Positions 30,285 through 40,291 of a stretch of 64,000 nucleotides of DNA are shown in pieces. A model generated the notes under the pieces. That model saw only the letters and a program-made list of their open reading frames with translations. It made no database searches and had not been told where the DNA came from. Position 1 is the first letter of the stretch. Each line of letters opens with the position of its first letter. Both the position numbers and the translations under genes were made by a program. Source of the stretch: Serratia silvae (lineage in GTDB: Bacteria > Pseudomonadota > Gammaproteobacteria > Enterobacterales > Enterobacteriaceae); assembly GCF_023282985.1 (NCBI RefSeq), contig NZ_JAGQDC010000007.1, forward strand, positions 124,001 to 188,000, written 5' to 3'.

Positions 30285-31205
30285 ATGACGCAAGTTCCTT
30301 CTTTCAATCGATCTTTACTGCATCCGCGCTACTGGCTCACCTGGTTTGGCATCGGCTTACTTTACCTGTTAGTTCTGCTGCCGTACCCGATTATTTATCG
30401 CTTGGGGACTGGGTTAGGTCGATTTTCAATGCGTTTCCTCAAACGCCGGCTAGCAATAACTGAACGTAACCTGGAACTTTGCTTTCCAGATATGCCAAAA
30501 GCCGAACGTGATGCGTTGATTGCCAAGAACTTCGAATCCGTCGGGATGGGGCTGTTTGAAACCGGCATGGCCTGGTTCTGGCCTAATTGGCGCATTGAGC
30601 GCTGGTTCACCGTCAGTGGCCTAGAGCACATTCAAAAGGCACGGGACAATCATCAAGGGGTGCTGTTGATTGGCCTGCACTTCCTTACGCTGGAATTGGG
30701 TGCTCGTATCTTTGGTATCCACAATCCGGGTATCGGCGTCTATCGTCCACACGATAACAAGCTGATGGACTGGCTACAGACCTGGGGCCGTATGCGCTCG
30801 AACAAATCCATGCTGGATCGTAAAGACGTCAAGGGAATGATCCGCGCCTTGAAACAGGGTGAGATCATCTGGTACGCACCGGATCATGATTACGGCCCGC
30901 GCAGCAGCGTGTTTGCCCCGCTGTTTGCGGTGGAAAAAGCGGCGACCACCACCGGCAGCTATGTGCTGGTACGCATGGGGAAAGCGGCGATCATTCCCTT
31001 TACGCCGCGCCGCCTGCCAGAAGGCAAAGGGTACGAACTCATCATGCAGCCTGCGGTGGAAAACTTCCCTCTGGATAACGAAGTCGAGGCCGCAGCCTTT
31101 ATGAACAAGGTGGTAGAAAAAGAGATCCTGATGGCACCGGATCAATATATGTGGCTGCACCGCCGCTTCAAGACCCGCCCGGAAGGTGAACCTTCGCTCT
31201 ATTAA
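30285..31205 (+). CDS. lpxL: Lauroyl-Kdo2-lipid IVA acyltransferase LpxL
   Basis: 306 residues (same as E. coli). Adds the secondary lauroyl chain to lipid A precursor using lauroyl-ACP at the inner membrane. One N-terminal membrane helix (about 18-38); the catalytic HX4(D/E) motif is [15 protein letters not shown] and [14 protein letters not shown] are strongly conserved, as is the C-terminal [12 protein letters not shown]. Syntenic with mdtG and trhO in E. coli. Confidence 0.95.
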   Translation: MTQVPSFNRSLLHPRYWLTWFGIGLLYLLVLLPYPIIYRLGTGLGRFSMRFLKRRLAITERNLELCFPDMPKAERDALIAKNFESVGMGLFETGMAWFWPNWRIERWFTVSGLEHIQKARDNHQGVLLIGLHFLTLELGARIFGIHNPGIGVYRPHDNKLMDWLQTWGRMRSNKSMLDRKDVKGMIRALKQGEIIWYAPDHDYGPRSSVFAPLFAVEKAATTTGSYVLVRMGKAAIIPFTPRRLPEGKGYELIMQPAVENFPLDNEVEAAAFMNKVVEKEILMAPDQYMWLHRRFKTRPEGEPSLY

Positions 31206-31266
31206 TCACTACGGGCCAGCGATGTCCCACATGATATGATCACTTTATCCAGCTACAGGAGCTTCT

Positions 31267-31551
31267 ATGTATATCGTCAGCCTGACCTATCACCGCCCGA
31301 TTGAAGAAGTTGAAAGCCATCTCGAAGGGCATATCGCGTGGCTGAAACACTATTTTCAAGCCGGCAGTTTTATTGCCTCTGGCCGTAAGAACCCACGTAC
31401 TGGCGGTGTGATCCTGGTAAAAGACATGGAGCGCACCAAGCTGGATGCCATCCTGGCAGAGGATCCCTTCGTCGCCGTGGCCAATTATGAGGTGACCGAT
31501 GTCGCTCTCACCACCACCGGTGCCGGATTCGAAGCCTTGGTCGGTGTCTGA
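31267..31551 (+). CDS. YciI-family protein
   Basis: 94 residues. The pattern YIVSLTYHRPIEEVESHLEGHIAWLKHYFQAG and ILAEDPFVAVANYEVTD (shown in part) fit the YciI/YCII dimeric ferredoxin-like fold; the conserved His in GHIAWL is the putative catalytic residue of the family. Enzymatic role unproven. CAGGAG precedes the ATG; 61 bases after lpxL, possibly cotranscribed. Confidence 0.8.
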   Translation: MYIVSLTYHRPIEEVESHLEGHIAWLKHYFQAGSFIASGRKNPRTGGVILVKDMERTKLDAILAEDPFVAVANYEVTDVALTTTGAGFEALVGV

Positions 31552-31561
31552 AATACCCCGC

Positions 31562-31583
31562 TCCCGCGTTATCCGGCGCGGGA
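31562..31583 (+). terminator. Weak terminator-like hairpin
   Basis: TCCCGCG pairs with CGCGGGA 10 bases after the YciI-family gene. The tail is AT-rich but not a T run. Confidence 0.4.
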
Positions 31584-31735
31584 ATAATTGCCATTCCAAT
31601 TTTTAAAACTTTATTTCATTTCACGCAAAATCACACAACTGCTCAATTGATAACCTGCGTTATTAAGCGCATACTTACCAAGCTAACTTTTTACCTTGCG
31701 CGAGCGCAAGGCACCTCTTCCCCGCACGGAAACCT

Positions 31736-32175
31736 ATGGCCCCGGTAGCAGAACCTATCAATTGGCAACGTAACCTGTTCATCACTTGGCTTGGCTGCTT
31801 TCTTACCGGTGCGGCTTTATTCCCAACGCCAATGCGCTGATTGCTACCCAGGTGCCACGCCATCGCAGCGGTTGGGCGCTGGGCACTCTCTCGACCGGCG
31901 GCATCAGTGGTGCCCTGATTGGCGGCTTGCTGGCTGACCAGTATGGCTTGCGCCCCGTGTTCTTTATTACCGCCACGGTGCTGTTTATCTGCTTCCTGTT
32001 GACGCTGTTCTGCGTGCGGGAACAGTTCACCCCGGTGCAGAAAAAAGACATGCTGCATGCGCGCCAGGTATTTACCTCTCTCAAAAGCCCCAAACTGATC
32101 CTCAGCCTGTTTGTCACCACCATGATCATCCAGATAGCCACTGGCTCGATTGCTCCAATCCTGACGCAAGAGTAA
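31736..32175 (+). pseudogene. mdtG: mdtG remnant (MFS multidrug efflux) with internal deletion and 3' truncation
   Basis: From ATG at 31736 the frame gives [20 protein letters not shown] and CFLTGAA, matching the N-terminus of MdtG, then runs into FPTPMR and a stop. In the next frame the sequence resumes at [19 protein letters not shown], corresponding to about residue 125 onward of E. coli MdtG, so roughly 95 codons were removed with a frame shift. The second part ends at [10 protein letters not shown], after which the rest of the transporter (about half) is absent. Position next to lpxL equals that in E. coli. Not functional as a transporter. Confidence 0.88.
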
Positions 32176-32652
32176 TAGCGCCATTTATCGCCAGTTGTTC
32201 TGATAAATATTGACCAAGCCCCATTTCCCTTACTTTTATTATTGTTATCACCCCGCGACGACGCGCCCCCAACGCCTAAGAATAATATTATTAACATATT
32301 GTTTTTAGGTGAAAAAATTATATTTAGAGCAATAAACAACCTGTCAATGAAAATAATGCCACAGCCAACATAAAAACCAATAAAGTAGATGTTTGTCGAC
32401 TTTTCGTCTAAAAAATGGGATACAGGTACTAGACAAAACCACCATTCAGTTATCAAATGGTTAAATAATATCACGCCAGAAGTAAAATTCTGACCAAGTG
32501 AATAAAATGGCCTGCGGGTATTTCAAGCTTAATAGGCGCTGCGGCTGAGGTTTTGTCAGGTAATCCGCATCAGCAGGATTTCCTCGCTTACAGACACAGA
32601 CATACCACAGTATCTGCTGCCATCGCGCAGCACATTATATTGGGAAGACTTT
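32176..32652. other. AT-rich region after the mdtG remnant
   Basis: 477 bases without a gene, AT-rich (especially 32210-32420). No recognisable remains of the missing mdtG 3' half were seen. GGGTATTTCAAGCTT near 32516 faintly recalls an ERIC end. The right part must hold the promoter of the peptide transporter. Confidence 0.35.
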
Positions 32653-34206
32653 ATGCAATCCTCTGTTAATCAGAAAGAAAGCCGGACGTTCCTCGGCCAT
32701 CCATATCCTCTCGGCTCGCTGTTCTTCACTGAAATGTGGGAGCGCTTCTCGTTTTATGGCATTCGCCCGTTATTGATCCTGTTTATGGCCGCTACGGTTT
32801 ATGACGGCGGGATGGGGCTAGCGCGCGAAAACGCTTCGGCAATCGTCGGTATCTTTGCTGGCAGTATGTACCTGGCGGCTCTGCCGGGTGGCTGGTTAGC
32901 CGATAACTGGCTCGGCCAGCAAAAAGCCGTTTGGTATGGTTCGATCCTGATCGCTCTGGGCCACCTGTCGATTGCCCTGTCCGCTTTTTTGGGCAACGAC
33001 CTGTTCTTCGTCGGCCTGATGTTTATCGTGCTCGGCTCTGGCCTGTTCAAAACCTGTATTTCAGTGATGGTCGGTACCCTGTACAAAAAAGGCGATGCGC
33101 GCCGTGACGGTGGCTTCTCGCTGTTCTATATGGGCATCAACATGGGCTCCTTTATTGCCCCGCTGATTTCCGGCTGGCTGATCCGTTCACACGGTTGGCA
33201 CTGGGGCTTCGGCATCGGTGGTATCGGGATGTTGGTGGCCTTGGTAATTTTCCGGGTGTTCGCCGTACCGGCCATGAAGCGCTATGACAGCGAAGTGGGC
33301 CTGGACTCAACCTGGAATAGCCCGGTTGCCAAGAAAAATGGCGTGGGTGCCTGGCTGATTGCGCTAGCCGTGGGCGTTGCCGCGATCGTGATTATGATCT
33401 CTCAAGGCATTATCGTGATTAACCCGGTCGCCGTTGCCAGTATGCTGGTTTACGTCATCGCCGCCTCGGTCACGCTGTACTTTATCTACCTGTTCTTCTT
33501 TGCCGGCCTGAGCCGCAAAGAACGTGCGCGTCTGCTGGTCTGTTTTATCCTGCTGATTTCTGCCGCCTTCTTCTGGTCGGCCTTCGAACAGAAACCAACC
33601 TCGTTCAACCTGTTCGCTAACGACTACACCAACCGCATGATCGGCGACTTCGAGATCCCGGCGGTATGGTTCCAATCGATTAACGCACTGTTCATTATCC
33701 TGTTGGCGCCAATCTTCAGTTGGGCCTGGCCGGCTCTGGCTCGTAACAAAATCCGCCTGAGCAGCATCACCAAATTCGTGATCGGTATTCTGTTTGCCGC
33801 CGCAGGCTTTGGCCTGATGATGCTGGCCGCACAACAAGTGTTGGCTAATGGCGGCGCTGGCGTGTCACCGATGTGGCTGGTGGGCAGTATCCTGATGCTG
33901 ACGCTGGGTGAACTTTGCCTGAGCCCGATTGGCCTGGCAACCATGACACTGTTGGCACCGGATAGAATGCGTGGCCAGATGATGGGCCTGTGGTTCTGTG
34001 CCAGCGCGCTGGGCAACCTTGCCGCCGGCTTGATCGGTGGCCACGTGAAAGCGGATCAGTTGGACATGCTGCCAACTCTGTTCGCCCGCTGCTCTATTGC
34101 GCTGGTGATCTGTGCCGCCGTGCTTATCCTGCTGATCGTCCCGATCCGCCGCATGCTGGAAAACACCCAGGGTAAAAGCGGTGACAAACCGGTCACGCAC
34201 GCCTGA
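32653..34206 (+). CDS. POT-family proton-dependent peptide transporter
   Basis: 517 residues, about 14 membrane helices. The proton-coupled oligopeptide transporter signature ExxERFxxYG appears as EMWERFSFYG, and LFYMGINMGSF is the second family signature. GHPYPLGSLFFTEMWERF at the N-terminus is closer to non-DtpA types of POT, so no symbol is assigned. Takes up di- and tripeptides across the inner membrane. Own terminator follows. Confidence 0.88.
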   Translation: MQSSVNQKESRTFLGHPYPLGSLFFTEMWERFSFYGIRPLLILFMAATVYDGGMGLARENASAIVGIFAGSMYLAALPGGWLADNWLGQQKAVWYGSILIALGHLSIALSAFLGNDLFFVGLMFIVLGSGLFKTCISVMVGTLYKKGDARRDGGFSLFYMGINMGSFIAPLISGWLIRSHGWHWGFGIGGIGMLVALVIFRVFAVPAMKRYDSEVGLDSTWNSPVAKKNGVGAWLIALAVGVAAIVIMISQGIIVINPVAVASMLVYVIAASVTLYFIYLFFFAGLSRKERARLLVCFILLISAAFFWSAFEQKPTSFNLFANDYTNRMIGDFEIPAVWFQSINALFIILLAPIFSWAWPALARNKIRLSSITKFVIGILFAAAGFGLMMLAAQQVLANGGAGVSPMWLVGSILMLTLGELCLSPIGLATMTLLAPDRMRGQMMGLWFCASALGNLAAGLIGGHVKADQLDMLPTLFARCSIALVICAAVLILLIVPIRRMLENTQGKSGDKPVTHA

Positions 34207-34229
34207 TAGACACTGAGTAATCAGCCTTA

Positions 34230-34256
34230 AGCCAGCGTTCTGCGCTGGCTTTTTTT
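34230..34256 (+). terminator. Rho-independent terminator after the peptide transporter
   Basis: AGCCAGCG/CGCTGGCT stem with a short loop and seven T, 24 bases after the stop. Its tail touches the end of the convergent VOC gene. Confidence 0.88.
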
Positions 34257-34653
34257 ATGCCTGCCAGTCACGTGCTTGCAGCACCACGCGATAACCATCC
34301 AAATCTTCAAACGTTTGCCCATGCACATCCCAATAAGGGTTGTATGCCTGCACGCGCTCAAAGCCACTGGCTAGCATCTGATCGCACCTGCACTGCCAAC
34401 ATGCGATGTCTGGCAGATAAAATACCAACAGGTTGTCTTGCGTGGGTGCACGACCAACCAGCACACCACGGTGATGGGTGAATTCCAGATGATAGGCATG
34501 ATGCGGATGACCAAGCATAATGCCATCGAACCCTTGGTGATCTTCAAACTCACCCAGTTGTTCAAACCCCAGGCCCTGGCAATACATTTTGGCAATCGCG
34601 ACCAAATGGTCAGTGGGGCGGGCGATCCGTAACACCGCGTTGGCAAGATCCAT
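34255..34653 (-). CDS. VOC-family (glyoxalase/bleomycin-resistance fold) protein
   Basis: 132 residues. Paired beta-alpha-beta-beta-beta modules: an N-terminal LRIARPTDHLVAIAKMY and a C-terminal YWDVHGQTFEDLDGYRVVLQ with the metal-ligand glutamate/His pattern of the superfamily (HHAYHLEFTHH in the middle). Substrate unknown. CGGGAGGAAAT precedes the ATG. It is divergent from the truncated AraC-type gene, an arrangement seen for enzymes with dedicated regulators (inference). Confidence 0.78.
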   Translation of the reverse strand: MDLANAVLRIARPTDHLVAIAKMYCQGLGFEQLGEFEDHQGFDGIMLGHPHHAYHLEFTHHRGVLVGRAPTQDNLLVFYLPDIACWQCRCDQMLASGFERVQAYNPYWDVHGQTFEDLDGYRVVLQARDWQA

Positions 34654-34785
34654 ATTTCCTCCCGTTGGCAAACAGCTAGCCTAAGCCGTTTCATGGCAAA
34701 ACGGCGTACAGGAAATGCGCTTTGCGGTAGCTGCAAGACATGGCATGCTGCAAAAAACACGTCATCAGGATCCAGAGGAGGAATA

Positions 34786-35259
34786 ATGCTGTTTAACGTC
34801 GATTTTCTCCCAGAGAATCAGTCTATCGTGCCATTTTCAAAGGACTATCAGGATGGCGATAGCGAACCGGATCATTACCACAGCTGCGCTCAACTGATCC
34901 ATGGCCTCAGCGGTGTGGTACAGGTAAATACGCGCGTAGGCAGTTGGGTGGTTCCCCCTGGCCGTGGTGTGTGGTTACCGGCCAAAGTGGAACATAACCT
35001 GCGTTTTAGCGGTAACGTGGCGGCACGCACGCTGTTCGTCGATCCCCTGGCCCGTGCCGATTTGCCTGCTCAGTGCCAGGTCGTGCAGATTTCTCCTTTA
35101 TTGCGTGAGCTGATTATCAGCACGATGGGTATTCAGCCCGGCTATCGGCCCGGCGGACGCGAAGAACGCATTATGGAACTGCTCCTCGATGAGTTGCGTA
35201 TGCTGCCGATCCTGCCCCTACACCTTCCCGAGCCACGCGGTTACCCACCCTCGCCTTGA
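34786..35259 (+). pseudogene. AraC-type regulator lacking its DNA-binding domain
   Basis: 157 residues from ATG 34786 (AGGAGG just before). Contains the cupin-like ligand domain of AraC-family regulators: PDHYHSCAQLIHGLSGVVQV, WVVPPGRGVWLPAKVEH, and RIMELLLDELRMLPILPLHLPEPR. In intact relatives the LPLHLPxPRDPRL linker leads into two helix-turn-helix motifs; here the frame ends at YPPSP. A different frame continues THPRLEASGYAL, resembling the lost linker, so a frameshift and deletion are likely. It may be a dead gene or a stand-alone sensor fragment. Confidence 0.7.
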
Positions 35260-35316
35260 AGCCTCTGGCTACGCGTTGCATTGTGCTACATTATCCCTTT
35301 AACACAGGCAGGTATC

Positions 35317-35865
35317 ATGCTCATCAGGCAAGCGGTTCCCGGTGATTATCCCGCAATTCTGGCTCTACAGGCGCAAAATACACCAGACAACCTCAGCGCC
35401 CAGCAGCGACATCAGGGTTTTATCGTCTCGCAGATGAACGAAAAACAGCTGGCAAGTATCAATAGCAGCCTGGGTATTCTGATCGCCACCGAAGATGATC
35501 GGTTGGCTGGGTTTGTCTGCCTGATGCCAACCGATGCCCAGCCCCGGCCACCGGTAGTGGATGCCATGCTGCACACATTGGCCACGCAACGGTTTCAAAA
35601 CCAGGCGTTGGATCAACGGCGGGTATTTCTCTACGGCCCGGTATGCCTGAGTGCCGAATGGCGGGGAAAAGGCGTGCTACGCCAGTTGTTTGCAGCGGTA
35701 AAAGCGCGAACTCAGCAGGATTTTGACGTTGGCGCACTGTTTGTTAATGAGGATAACCCGCACTCGCTGGCCGCCCATGTCGACGGCTTGGGGATGACAA
35801 CGTTGACCACTTTCCACTCTAACAATCAAAATTATCACCTGGTGGTCTTCGCCACCAACGGTTAA
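35317..35865 (+). CDS. GNAT-family N-acetyltransferase
   Basis: 182 residues. Begins MLIRQAVPGDYPAILALQ, the typical GNAT N-terminus. The acetyl-CoA region RVFLYGPVCLSAEWRGKGVLRQL carries a Q/RxxGxG/A-like loop as WRGKGVL. NEDNPHSLAAH resembles the beta5 Asn segment. Substrate unknown. Start at 35317 chosen by the family start; no strong SD is visible. Confidence 0.82.
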   Translation: MLIRQAVPGDYPAILALQAQNTPDNLSAQQRHQGFIVSQMNEKQLASINSSLGILIATEDDRLAGFVCLMPTDAQPRPPVVDAMLHTLATQRFQNQALDQRRVFLYGPVCLSAEWRGKGVLRQLFAAVKARTQQDFDVGALFVNEDNPHSLAAHVDGLGMTTLTTFHSNNQNYHLVVFATNG

Positions 35866-35901
35866 AAAAAGGAGGAACACGCAGTGCGCATTCCCCTTTT
35901 T
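35866..35901. terminator. Bidirectional terminator between GNAT gene and opgH
   Basis: AAAAAGGAGGAA on the left is complementary to TTCCCCTTTTT on the right around CACGCAGTGCGCA, so a stem with A and T tails can form on both strands between two converging genes. Confidence 0.65.
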
Positions 35902-35915
35902 ATCAACGCTTATCG

Positions 35916-38477
35916 TTAGCGTTGGCCGACAGGGTGAGCCAGTTCATTACGCGGTAACTGCCGATAATGCTCGCGCCAAGCCTCGCCCTGCGGCAGCAGC
36001 CAAATACGCTGATGCAGGCGTGACAACGCCACCGGATCGCTCAACAGCTCAAGGCGTTTGGCTTTCGCCAACTTCTCTGGCCCGACCTCCAGCGCCTCGT
36101 TCACTCGCTCTTCCCGCGTCCGATCAATGATGGTACGCAGATGGTGACGAGCCGTTGCCAGCGCGGCAGCCAAGGCGTTGTAGGATGGGTCCACCGCCGC
36201 ATGCATAAAGCCGTTGCGCAAGGCACGCTGGCGATTAAGTTGCAGATAAGTGTCCGTAGCAACCAGCTCACGCGGCGGATCGTACTCTTCCGGGATCAGG
36301 AACAGCTTGGCTCGCTTGCTCTTGAGGCCAAGCGTTGCCCGGCTCGACAGCGCCGAAACAAACGGTGACAGGATCAGCGAGAAGACGATCGGTGACAGCC
36401 ACCACAGGAAATTCAGATCCAGCAATGCCATGCCGCCGCCCCAAACCAGCCCCAGCAGCATTTGCGAACCGTGACGCTTGAAGGCTTCGCCCCAAGGGGT
36501 GTCATCATCATCACGCTGCGGTGAGTTCCACACCACTTCCCAGCCCAGGAACGCGCTGACCACAAACACGGTATGGAACAGCATACGCACCGGCGCCAAC
36601 AGCACTGAAAACAGCACTTCCATCAGCATGGAAATCAACAGCCGGATCGGCCCGCCGTACTGCTTCGAGCCTTTCGCCCAGACCAGCACGATGCTCAACA
36701 ACTTCGGTAAGAACAGCAGCACCATGGTGGTGGAGAACAGCGCAATAGCCAGCTCTGGCTTCCACTGTGGCCACACAGGGAACAGCTGCCGCGGTTGCAG
36801 GAAGTATTGCGGTTCCACCAGGGTATGCACTATCTGCAACGCGGTGGACAACGCCAGGAACATAAACCACAACGGTGCCGACAGGTAGGACATCACCCCG
36901 GTCAGGAACACCGCGCGGTGTACCGGGTGCATGCCTTTCACCAGGAACAGGCGGAAGTTCATCAGGTTACCATGACACCAGCGGCGGTCGCGTTTCAGCT
37001 CGTCTAGCAGGTTAGGCGGTAACTCTTCATAACTACCCGGCAGATCGTAGGCGATCCACACGCCCCAGCCAGCACGACGCATCAATGCGGCTTCCACAAA
37101 GTCATGGGAGAGGATGGAACCGGCAAACGAGCCTTCACCCGGCAACGGGGCCAATGCACAGTGCTCGATAAAGGGTTTCACCCGGATGATGGCGTTATGC
37201 CCCCAGTAATGGGATTCACCCAACTGCCAGAAGTGCAGACCAGCGGTGAACAACGGGCCATAGAGGCGCGTGGCAAACTGCTGCACGCGGGCATACAGCG
37301 TATCCATACCTGAGGCTTTTGGCGCAGACTGGATGATACCGGCATTCGGGTTAGCTTCCATCAAGCGTACCAGGCCGGTGAGGCACTCGCCGCTCATCAC
37401 GCTGTCCGCGTCCAGGATCACCATGTAGCTGTATTCACCGCCCCAGCGACGGCAGAAGTCGTCGATGTTGCCGCTCTTGCGTTTCACACGACGGCGGCGA
37501 CGGCGGTAGAATATACGCCCGTGCCCCTCAACATCGCGGCACAGCTCCATCCAGGCTTTCTGTTCAGCGACGCAAATATCGGGATCGTAACTGTCGCTCA
37601 GCACATAGATATCGAAATGCTCAAGCTGACCGGTCGCCTTCACCGACTCATAGGTTGCCCGCAACCCGGCAAATACCCGTTCGACGTCTTCGTTACAGAT
37701 CGGCATGATCAACGCGGTACGGTGCGCCGGATCGATAGGCTCATCGCCTTTGATGGTCGAAGAAATGCTGTATTTATCTTTGCCGATCAACAGCTGCAGG
37801 AATCCCATCAACGCCGTCCAGAAACCGGCAGAGACCCAGCAGAACAGAACGGCAAACAGGATCAGAATGCCGGTCTGCAAAAGATAAGGTAACAGTTGCA
37901 ACATCGACTGCATCAGATCCTGATCGAACATGGCGATAGGATCGATCAGCGCCCAGCCCTGATAAGGCAGGATGGTTTTCATGTACCAAGTGGCGATGCC
38001 GGTTTGCACCAGCATCAGGATCAACAGCACGTAACGGCGCATTGAACCAACGACACGCCAGCGGTTTTCCGCCGCAGCTTCTTCTTTACTGGCATGGCGA
38101 TTGTGCGTCTTACGGCCCAGCAGAGAATCCCAGAAACGACCCACCGGGTTGGTGCGCCAGGCCTCGGGGAACATGCTGGTGCGTTTTACCGGCGGTGTGG
38201 CTTTCAGGATGGTGCGCCCTTCCGGGTCACAATCAAAATCGTCGTCATCGACGGCATCTGGCCAAGCCTGGCTGATGCGTGCCTTGACCGAGGCCAGGGC
38301 AATGTCATCGGCAGGCAGCGATGCCACATTGACATCAGAGGCTCCCATCTGACGATGCAGAGCCTCCAGTGCCGGGGTATCACCCGCCATCATTTGTTGT
38401 TTGAGCACCCCTGACCGCTCATCGGTCAGGGGCATTGCCGCAAGATATTCCTGGGCAGTTTCAGTAGACTTATTCAT
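35916..38477 (-). CDS. opgH: Glucans biosynthesis glucosyltransferase H
   Basis: 853 residues (E. coli 847). Inner-membrane family-2 glycosyltransferase that polymerises osmoregulated periplasmic glucans from UDP-glucose; also a nutrient-dependent division inhibitor in E. coli. Several membrane helices on each side of a cytoplasmic catalytic domain with LDADSVM (DxD), [14 protein letters not shown] and [10 protein letters not shown] (the Q/RxxRW-type motif). The ATG at 38477 lies 8 bases inside the end of opgG, so the two are translationally coupled. Confidence 0.96.
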   Translation of the reverse strand: MNKSTETAQEYLAAMPLTDERSGVLKQQMMAGDTPALEALHRQMGASDVNVASLPADDIALASVKARISQAWPDAVDDDDFDCDPEGRTILKATPPVKRTSMFPEAWRTNPVGRFWDSLLGRKTHNRHASKEEAAAENRWRVVGSMRRYVLLILMLVQTGIATWYMKTILPYQGWALIDPIAMFDQDLMQSMLQLLPYLLQTGILILFAVLFCWVSAGFWTALMGFLQLLIGKDKYSISSTIKGDEPIDPAHRTALIMPICNEDVERVFAGLRATYESVKATGQLEHFDIYVLSDSYDPDICVAEQKAWMELCRDVEGHGRIFYRRRRRRVKRKSGNIDDFCRRWGGEYSYMVILDADSVMSGECLTGLVRLMEANPNAGIIQSAPKASGMDTLYARVQQFATRLYGPLFTAGLHFWQLGESHYWGHNAIIRVKPFIEHCALAPLPGEGSFAGSILSHDFVEAALMRRAGWGVWIAYDLPGSYEELPPNLLDELKRDRRWCHGNLMNFRLFLVKGMHPVHRAVFLTGVMSYLSAPLWFMFLALSTALQIVHTLVEPQYFLQPRQLFPVWPQWKPELAIALFSTTMVLLFLPKLLSIVLVWAKGSKQYGGPIRLLISMLMEVLFSVLLAPVRMLFHTVFVVSAFLGWEVVWNSPQRDDDDTPWGEAFKRHGSQMLLGLVWGGGMALLDLNFLWWLSPIVFSLILSPFVSALSSRATLGLKSKRAKLFLIPEEYDPPRELVATDTYLQLNRQRALRNGFMHAAVDPSYNALAAALATARHHLRTIIDRTREERVNEALEVGPEKLAKAKRLELLSDPVALSRLHQRIWLLPQGEAWREHYRQLPRNELAHPVGQR

Positions 38478-40038
38478 TGGCAGGTAGCTGATAGCTCCAG
38501 GTTTCCGACAAGATCTTGTCACCGTTGACCAACGCAGCACGCATTTCTACCGGTTGTTTGTCGTCTTTCACTTTCAAACGCACCGTCAAACGCCAGCCTT
38601 TGGTTACCGGATTATAGCGGACGCTGTTTTCCACCATTTCCCCGTTGTCACCAATGCTGATCTGAGAAGCTACCGGCGTCTTGGCATCCAGCGCTTTCAG
38701 AGCCGGGCCAACGAAGTCAACCAGGAACGCCACGCTGCCGTCTGGTTCGCGGATCAGGTTTGACTGCTTCACATCGCCGGTTGAACGCATGGTTTTACCC
38801 ACGTAGCCAATATCCTGCGAATGCAGCTTCTCCTCATCGCGGGTGAAGTACAGACGATAATTCAATGCCAGCGGCATTTTTGCATCTGGCAGTACGTCCG
38901 GCGTCCAGAATGCCACGATGTTATCGTTGGTTTCATCCGCGGTTGGGATTTCTACCAGCTCAACCTTGCCCTTGCCCCAATCGCCGCGCGGCTCAACCCA
39001 GGCGCTTGGACGCAAATCGTAACGATCGTCCAGATCCTGGTAGTCACGGAAATCACGGCCACGCTGCAGCAGACCAAAACCTTTCGGGTTTTCGATGCTG
39101 TAAGTGCTGACCGACAGGTGCTTAGGATTGTTCAGCGGACGCCAGATCCACTCGCCGTTACCGGCATGGATCGACAGACCGTTGGAGTCATGCAGCGCCG
39201 GGCGGTAGTTCAACGTTGGCGAAGGGTTGCTCGGCCCAAACAGGAACATGCTGGTCAATGGAGCCATACCCAGCTTGCCCACTTTGTCACGCAGGAACAC
39301 TTTGGACTCAACATCTACCGTGGTGTCGCGGCCGGGGTAAACCACGAAACGGTAGGCACCAGTAGCACGTGGGGAATCCAGCAAGGCATAAATCACCAGA
39401 TGCTTGTCGCCCTGCTTAGGACGTTCGATCCAGAACTCACGGAAACGCGGGAACTCTTCGCCCGATGGCAAAGCGGTATCGATAGCCAGCCCACGAGCAG
39501 AAAGCCCATAAACCTGCCCTTTACCCACCACGCGGAAATAGCTGGCACCCAGCATGCTCAGGATTTCGTCGTTCTTATCCGCACTGTTGATCGGATAGAG
39601 CACTTTAAACCCGGCGAAACCGAGTTTCTTCACCGAATCGGGATCGTGCTTGACGGGGCCAAAGTTGAAATAATCCGGGCTGTATTTGATCTCTTTGACT
39701 GTGGTCGCCGTAACCTCGTTGATGATAACCGGCGTGTCGAAGTACATCCCTTGATGGTAGAACTCAAGCTTGAAAGGGGTTTTCAGCTTGTTCCATACGG
39801 CTTTGTCGTGGTTGAACTGTATCTGCTGATAGTCCGCGAACTTCATATCGCGAAACTGAGAAGGAAGGTTGCTCTTCGGGGCTTCAAAGCCTTTTCCCGC
39901 CAGATCCTGCGCCTGTTTGGCCACATCGTCGATAGAAAAAGCCCATGCCTGCGAACTCAACAACGTGCACAAAACGGTAGCACTTAACCAACTTACGCTC
40001 GTGGCGCGTGGTTTTTTTGATAATAGATTTACTAGCAC
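38470..40038 (-). CDS. opgG: Glucans biosynthesis protein G (periplasmic)
   Basis: 522 residues from a GTG at 40038. Required for periplasmic glucan backbone formation and branching. Signal peptide ends after SSQAWA, mature protein [17 protein letters not shown], as in E. coli. [38 protein letters not shown] and NPKHLSV are family blocks. The start is uncertain: GTG 40038 has a G7 tract two bases away, while an in-frame TTG at 40071 lacks a site; a third ATG nearby is out of frame. First gene of the opgGH operon, divergent from opgC. Confidence 0.93.
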   Translation of the reverse strand: MLVNLLSKKPRATSVSWLSATVLCTLLSSQAWAFSIDDVAKQAQDLAGKGFEAPKSNLPSQFRDMKFADYQQIQFNHDKAVWNKLKTPFKLEFYHQGMYFDTPVIINEVTATTVKEIKYSPDYFNFGPVKHDPDSVKKLGFAGFKVLYPINSADKNDEILSMLGASYFRVVGKGQVYGLSARGLAIDTALPSGEEFPRFREFWIERPKQGDKHLVIYALLDSPRATGAYRFVVYPGRDTTVDVESKVFLRDKVGKLGMAPLTSMFLFGPSNPSPTLNYRPALHDSNGLSIHAGNGEWIWRPLNNPKHLSVSTYSIENPKGFGLLQRGRDFRDYQDLDDRYDLRPSAWVEPRGDWGKGKVELVEIPTADETNDNIVAFWTPDVLPDAKMPLALNYRLYFTRDEEKLHSQDIGYVGKTMRSTGDVKQSNLIREPDGSVAFLVDFVGPALKALDAKTPVASQISIGDNGEMVENSVRYNPVTKGWRLTVRLKVKDDKQPVEMRAALVNGDKILSETWSYQLPANE

Positions 40039-40291
40039 ATCCCCCCCTATTCGTGTGCTCAAAATATTCAAAATCCATATTAATGGATTATTCAGCTCGC
40101 CGACAACATGATAAACGTGTGTTGATGTTTACGGCTTAGAGTTTAAGCAGTTGTGCAGCGTAGCAAGCTGTGCTCAAAGACGCTATGGAAAAATGTCGGT
40201 CGCTATAGTAGGGTTTGAGTTTACGATCACCCCATTGCCGACTTATTAAGCGGGTTTACACACCCCCAGATGCAACCACCAGCGGTAACCT

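Noticed and set aside
32505-32600. Possible ERIC remnant upstream of the peptide transporter
   Set aside because: GGGTATTTCAAGCTT recalls an ERIC end, but no core or opposite end was found.
38821-39987. 388-codon plus-strand ORF opposite opgG
   Set aside because: Long but fully antisense to opgG, whose sequence is conserved with E. coli; the antisense product has no recognised motif.
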